Of a DNA stretch of 64,000 nt, positions 60,537 through 64,000 are shown one piece after another. Each line of letters begins with the position of its first letter. Within the stretch, counting starts at the first letter, position 1. The notes under the pieces are model-generated. The model was not told the origin of the DNA. It saw only the letters and a list, made by a program, of their open reading frames with translations, and did no database searches. The stretch is from VKMB-3413 sp041027365 (GTDB lineage Bacteria; Pseudomonadota; Alphaproteobacteria; Rhizobiales; Rhizobiaceae), in NCBI RefSeq assembly GCF_041027365.1, contig NZ_JBFTEH010000002.1, positions 248,001 to 312,000 on the forward strand. The letters run 5' to 3'. The position numbers and the translations under genes are program-made.

Positions 60537-61367
60537 ATGGCAATCATCACCACCCAGGACGGCACCGAGATCTTCTACAAGGACTGGGGCGCCAGAGACG
60601 CCCGGCCGATCGTGTTCCATCACGGCTGGCCGCTCAGCGCCGACGACTGGGACAACCAGATGCTGTTCTTCCTCGGCCGCGGCTACCGGGTCGTCGCCCA
60701 TGACCGGCGCGGCCACGGCCGCTCCACCCAGACCGACACCGGCAACGAGATGGACACCTATGCGGCCGACGTGGCGGCGCTGACCGCCGCCCTCGACCTG
60801 AAGGACGCCGTCCATGTCGGCCATTCGACCGGCGGCGGCGAGGTCGCCCACTATGTCGCCCGCGCCGAGGCGGGGCGGGTGTCGAAGGCGGTGCTGATCG
60901 GCGCCGTGCCGCCGATCATGGTCAAGACCGACGCCAATCCGGAGGGCCTGCCGATCGCGGTCTTCGACGGCTTCCGCGCCGCGCTCGCGGCCAACCGGGC
61001 GCAGTTCTACCTCGACGTCCCGACCGGCCCGTTCTACGGCTTCAACCGCGAGGGGGCGACGGTCTCCGAAGGGCTGATCCGCAACTGGTGGCGCCAGGGC
61101 ATGATGGGCGGCGCGAAGGCCCATTACGACTGCATCAAGGCGTTCTCCGAAACCGACTTCACCAAGGACCTGAAGGCGATCGACGTCCCCGTCCTCGTCA
61201 TGCACGGCACCGACGACCAGATCGTGCCGATCGCCGACTCGGCGATGAAGGCGATCGGCCTCCTGAAGCACGGCACGCTGAAGACCTATGACGGCCTGCC
61301 GCACGGCATGTGCGCGACGCATCCGGATGTCATCAACGCCGACCTCCTCGCCTTCATCGAGGGCTGA
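60537..61367 (+). CDS. Alpha/beta hydrolase, non-heme chloroperoxidase-like
   Basis: This is a 276-residue hydrolase of the family once called bromo/chloroperoxidases, cofactor-free enzymes that show perhydrolase activity. The triad is Ser97 in VGHSTGGGEV, Asp in VMHGTDDQIVP and His in GLPHGMCATH. The first strand FHHGWPLSADDWDNQM and the block DRRGHGRSTQT are family marks. The natural substrate is unknown; ester hydrolysis is likely. Start 60537 follows GAAAGGG. It lies 136 bp after cbbR and is probably independent. Confidence 0.9.
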   Translation: MAIITTQDGTEIFYKDWGARDARPIVFHHGWPLSADDWDNQMLFFLGRGYRVVAHDRRGHGRSTQTDTGNEMDTYAADVAALTAALDLKDAVHVGHSTGGGEVAHYVARAEAGRVSKAVLIGAVPPIMVKTDANPEGLPIAVFDGFRAALAANRAQFYLDVPTGPFYGFNREGATVSEGLIRNWWRQGMMGGAKAHYDCIKAFSETDFTKDLKAIDVPVLVMHGTDDQIVPIADSAMKAIGLLKHGTLKTYDGLPHGMCATHPDVINADLLAFIEG

Positions 61368-61403
61368 ACCGGCATGGCGCGGGCCGGCCCTTGCCGGCTC
61401 GCG

Positions 61404-62270
61404 TCAGCCGCCGCGCGCCTCCCGCTCGGCGATCATCGCCTGGATCCTCTCGCGCACGGCCGGGTCGATCGGATTGTAGACGACCATCGTCAGGTCGGTG
61501 CGCCCGTCGACTGCGAAGATCGAATATTCGAAGGCGAGATCCCCGAAGACCGGGTGCCGCAGGTGCTTGACCGCCTCGCCGTGGATGCTGACGTCGCTCT
61601 CGCGCCACATCGCCGCGAAGTCGGGACTGCGGCGCGACAATTCGTCGACCAGCGGCTGGATCTGCTCCTGCGCGCCGGCCCGGGCGGCGTCGAGCCGGAA
61701 CGCGCCGAGGACGAAGCGGGCGACGCCTTCCCAGTCCGCCTGCGCGGCCCTCGCGTTCGGATCCAGGAACAGGAACCGCAGGACGTTGCGCTCCTCCGGC
61801 GTCATCGCGCCGTAGTCGGCCAGCGTCACCGCCGTCGCGCGGTTCCAGGCGACGACGTCGTAGAGCGCGGTGCGGATCAGCGCCGGGCTCGGCTCCAGCG
61901 CGTCGAGCACCCGCTGCAGACGCGGCGTCACGCCACCGCTCTCATGGTAGCGCACTTCGGGCTGGCGGCCGAGGGCGAGCAAGAACAGATGCTCGCGTTC
62001 CACCTCGGTCAGCATCAGTGCCCGGGCGATGCGGTCGAGCACGTCGGCCGACGGCGCGCCGCCGCGGCCCTGCTCCAGCCAGGTGTACCAGGTGGGGCTG
62101 ATATGGGCGCGCTGCGCCACCTCTTCGCGGCGAAGCCCCGGCGTGCGCCGGCGCGTCGTCGGCAGGCCGAAGGCCGCAGGGTCGAGCTTTGCGCGCCGAT
62201 CCCGCAGATAGGCGCCGAGCTGCAGACTCGTGTCGTCGCGCGTCGCCAGGCTCATCCTGTCACCCGTCAT
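61404..62270 (-). CDS. XRE-family regulator with MmyB-type ligand-binding domain
   Basis: This is a 288-residue regulator. The N-terminal helix-turn-helix begins LGAYLRDRRAKLDP and includes LRREEVAQRAHISPTWYTWLEQGRG (about residues 45-72); the rest is an MmyB-like domain (related to PAS) with VVAWNRATAVTLADY and RNVLRFLFLDPNAR, which bind fatty acid-like ligands in other members. The gene is divergent from a putative epimerase gene, a typical arrangement for such regulators and their target. Start 62270 or the ATG five codons later (62255). Confidence 0.88.
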   Translation of the reverse strand: MTGDRMSLATRDDTSLQLGAYLRDRRAKLDPAAFGLPTTRRRTPGLRREEVAQRAHISPTWYTWLEQGRGGAPSADVLDRIARALMLTEVEREHLFLLALGRQPEVRYHESGGVTPRLQRVLDALEPSPALIRTALYDVVAWNRATAVTLADYGAMTPEERNVLRFLFLDPNARAAQADWEGVARFVLGAFRLDAARAGAQEQIQPLVDELSRRSPDFAAMWRESDVSIHGEAVKHLRHPVFGDLAFEYSIFAVDGRTDLTMVVYNPIDPAVRERIQAMIAEREARGG

Positions 62271-62280
62271 ACCATGATAA

Positions 62281-62301
62281 TATCCCGTCTTTACCAGGAT
62301 A
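62281..62301. promoter_or_regulatory. Inverted repeat TATCC-N11-GGATA between the divergent regulator and epimerase genes
   Basis: The 5-bp arms are perfect and the centre lies midway in the 80-bp divergent gap. It is the natural candidate operator for the MmyB-type regulator, but this is inference from position and symmetry. Confidence 0.5.
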
Positions 62302-62350
62302 GCAGACCAGCCGATCTCCTGTCTCGGACATCACGTCAGGAGAATGATCC

Positions 62351-63238
62351 ATGCGCATCTTCGTCACCGGCGCGACCGGCTTCATCGGCTCTGCCACCGT
62401 TCCCCAACTCATCGCCGCCGGACACCAGGTCCTCGGCCTCTGCCGCTCGCCGGACAAGGCGGCCGCGCTCGAGGCCGCCGGCGCCGAGGTCCTGTCCGGC
62501 TCGATCACCGACTCCGCGCTCCTCACCGAGGCGGCGGCGAACTGCGACGCCGTCATCCATCTCGCCTTCAACCACGATTTCTCGACCTTCGTGCAGAACT
62601 GCGAGGACGACCGCCGGGTCATCGCGGCGCTCGGCGCCGGGCTTCAGGGGAGCGACCGTCCGCTGCTCGTCACCTCGGGCACGGCGATCACCATCATGAA
62701 GCCCGGCCGGCCGGCGCGCGAGGACGATCCGATCGTCAGCGCCGAGACCTTCCCGCGCGCAGCAACCGAGGAAGCCGCGGCGGCGGTTGCCGGGAGCGGC
62801 GTCAATGTCGGCGTCGTCCGCCTGCCGCAGGTGCACGACCCGCGGCGCCAGGGCCTCGTCAGCTACCTCATCATGATCGCGCGGGAAAAGGGCTTCGCCG
62901 GCCTGGTCGGCGACGGATCCGGGCGCTGGGCGGCGGGGCATGTCTCGGACGTCGCACGCCTCTACCGTCTGGCGATTGAGCGGGGCGAGCCCGGCGCCCG
63001 CTACCACGCCGTCGGCGAGGAAGGCGTGTCGCTGAAGGCGATGACCGAGACTTACGCCAAGCGCCTCGGCCTGCCGGTGAGGCCGGTCGCGCCGGCGGAC
63101 GCCGAGGCCACCTTCGGCTGGATGGCCCGGTTCATGGGCCACGACATGCCGGCCTCGAGCGAGAAGACGCGCAGGACGCTGGGCTGGGAGCCGACCGGTC
63201 CCGGCATGCTCGCCGACCTGGAACGGCTGGAGGTGTAA
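62351..63238 (+). CDS. NAD(P)-dependent epimerase/reductase of the extended SDR family
   Basis: This is a 295-residue extended short-chain dehydrogenase. The nucleotide motif is VTGATGFIGSATV (residues 5-17, GxxGxxG). The usual Tyr-x3-Lys pair is not obvious; in its place the region around TFPRAATEEAAAAV stands at the expected position, so catalysis or only NADP binding remains open. The opening GATGFIGSATVPQLIAAGHQ and the end block TRRTLGWEPTGPG fit the NAD-epimerase-like group that includes reductases of unknown substrate. It is likely controlled by the divergent MmyB-type regulator. Confidence 0.85.
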   Translation: MRIFVTGATGFIGSATVPQLIAAGHQVLGLCRSPDKAAALEAAGAEVLSGSITDSALLTEAAANCDAVIHLAFNHDFSTFVQNCEDDRRVIAALGAGLQGSDRPLLVTSGTAITIMKPGRPAREDDPIVSAETFPRAATEEAAAAVAGSGVNVGVVRLPQVHDPRRQGLVSYLIMIAREKGFAGLVGDGSGRWAAGHVSDVARLYRLAIERGEPGARYHAVGEEGVSLKAMTETYAKRLGLPVRPVAPADAEATFGWMARFMGHDMPASSEKTRRTLGWEPTGPGMLADLERLEV

Positions 63239-63461
63239 CGGCCGCCGCATGCCTATCGACAGTTCTCGGCGCGGCAGGCTGTCACTGAAAGGCGAATCGG
63301 CCGGGACAGGCGTTCCGGAAAGGCGCCGGGCGCGCCGATCCCTTGCCGCAAAGGCTTGCGGCGGGTTGCGGAAGACGCGGGCGGGCACAGGTTAGTCGTG
63401 CGGACCCGGCAGAACTGCCGGGCCGCGGACACTCTTCGACGCCGTCAGGAAAGCCGAGACC

Positions 63462-64000
63462 ATGTCACCCGCAAGCCGCCCAATTCCCTCGGATCGCCTT
63501 CCCGAGCGGCCATACAAGAGAGCCGCCTTTCTTCGGGCCGCGGTCCTCGGGGTCGCGGCGGTGGCGCCGGTCCGCCGCCTCGTGCCGCTGCTCATGGCCG
63601 CCGTCGTGCTGGCCGGTGCCACCTCCGGAGCCGGCGCCCAGGCCGTGAAGACCGGCGACCTTGCCCAACTGCGCCAGCGCGCGCTCGAACTCGTCAACAA
63701 GGTGCGCAGCGCGCATGGTCTCTCCAAGCTGACGCTCGACGACAGGCTCAACGCCATCGCCCAGGCGCACAGCGCGGACATGCTGAAGAAGCACTACTTC
63801 GCCCATGTCGCGCCGAACGGCGAAAGCCCGCGCGACCGGTTCCTCGCCCATGGCGGCAGCCGCTGGAAACTCGTCGCCGAGAACATCGCCAAATGCACGG
63901 GCTGCGACGTGCCGCCGGACATTCACCGGGTCGAGGCCTTCCAGACCGGCTGGATGCACAGCCCGGAGCATCGGCGCAACATCCTGACGAAGGGACTGGA
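63462..64000 (+). CDS. CAP (SCP/PR1) domain secreted protein, N-terminal part (cut by window edge)
   Basis: This open frame from ATG 63462 runs to the window edge, 179 codons. A signal-like hydrophobic stretch (LMAAVVLAGATSGAGAQ) ends near residue 60, after a rather long basic N-terminus; an internal ATG at 63594 would give a clean signal peptide and may be the real start. The CAP domain follows: LVNKVRSAHGLSKLTLDDRLNAIAQAHSADML, KKHYFAHVAPNGESPRDR and VAENIA, then GWMHSPEHRRNIL, a strong family mark. CAP proteins are extracellular with mostly unknown roles in bacteria. The stop is outside the window. Confidence 0.85.
   Translation, partial: MSPASRPIPSDRLPERPYKRAAFLRAAVLGVAAVAPVRRLVPLLMAAVVLAGATSGAGAQAVKTGDLAQLRQRALELVNKVRSAHGLSKLTLDDRLNAIAQAHSADMLKKHYFAHVAPNGESPRDRFLAHGGSRWKLVAENIAKCTGCDVPPDIHRVEAFQTGWMHSPEHRRNILTKGL

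Overview
This is a gene-dense, high-GC chromosomal window from an alphaproteobacterium, most likely of the order Hyphomicrobiales (Rhizobiales). The evidence is the split F0 operon with both b and b' subunits (atpI-B-E-F'-F), the ctaA/DUF2842 pair, a gene transfer agent (GTA) head operon, the red-type Calvin-Benson-Bassham operon in the order cbbF-P-T-A-L-S-X-E with divergent cbbR, and inverted REP pairs of a kind familiar from rhizobial genomes. The genus cannot be fixed from sequence alone; Aurantimonadaceae is a reasonable guess.

Layout. 1-3.4 kb: start of a GTA-like cluster on the minus strand (small terminase-like g1, TerL, portal cut by the window edge), with a DUF4258/DUF2283 pair upstream. 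3.4-9 kb: housekeeping genes (lepA, CYTH triphosphatase, ruvC, PilZ protein, yebC, yqeY). 9-15.3 kb: carA, agmatinase, a DegT-type aminotransferase, an orphan lower-GC gene with a HEPN-like motif, argC, and a REP cluster. 15.3-18 kb: a two-gene sugar-acid cassette (2-keto-3-deoxyarabonate dehydratase-like enzyme plus ketoglutarate-semialdehyde dehydrogenase). 18-29 kb: a secreted dienelactone-hydrolase-like enzyme, ctaA, a zinc metallopeptidase, a DUF433/DUF5615 toxin-antitoxin pair, glyQ, a zinc alcohol dehydrogenase, an SppA-like peptidase, a tRNA methyltransferase and octaprenyl diphosphate synthase. 29-35 kb: a TPR lipid-envelope-type secreted protein, ispE, moaB, a PA0069-type radical SAM protein and rnhB. 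35-38 kb: the F0 ATP synthase operon. 38-43 kb: terC and the ethanolamine ammonia-lyase operon (eutB-eutC-permease). 43-49 kb: a copper P-type ATPase with a CueR-type promoter, an SNase-like protein, and the valine-catabolic pair mmsB/hibA. 49-60 kb: a small His/Arg-rich secreted protein and the complete CBB operon. 60-64 kb: an alpha/beta hydrolase, an MmyB-type regulator divergent from an NAD-epimerase-like protein, and a CAP-domain protein cut by the window edge.

Functionally, the CBB operon supplies Rubisco (form IC), its CbbX activase and the regeneration enzymes under CbbR. EutBC with its permease supplies ammonia and acetaldehyde from ethanolamine without a microcompartment. MmsB/HibA are consecutive steps of valine breakdown.

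The most interesting structure is upstream of the GTA head genes. A near-consensus promoter with a perfect operator-like dyad in its spacer is followed, before the first gene, by a strong intrinsic terminator. This arrangement resembles the gated late promoters of phages. Other points of note are a one-base frameshift signature in the DUF4258 gene, REP pairs inside the CBB operon between cbbS and cbbX, a CueR operator, tandem CbbR-type dyads, and several palindromic candidate operators. No tRNA, rRNA, CRISPR array or insertion sequence was seen.
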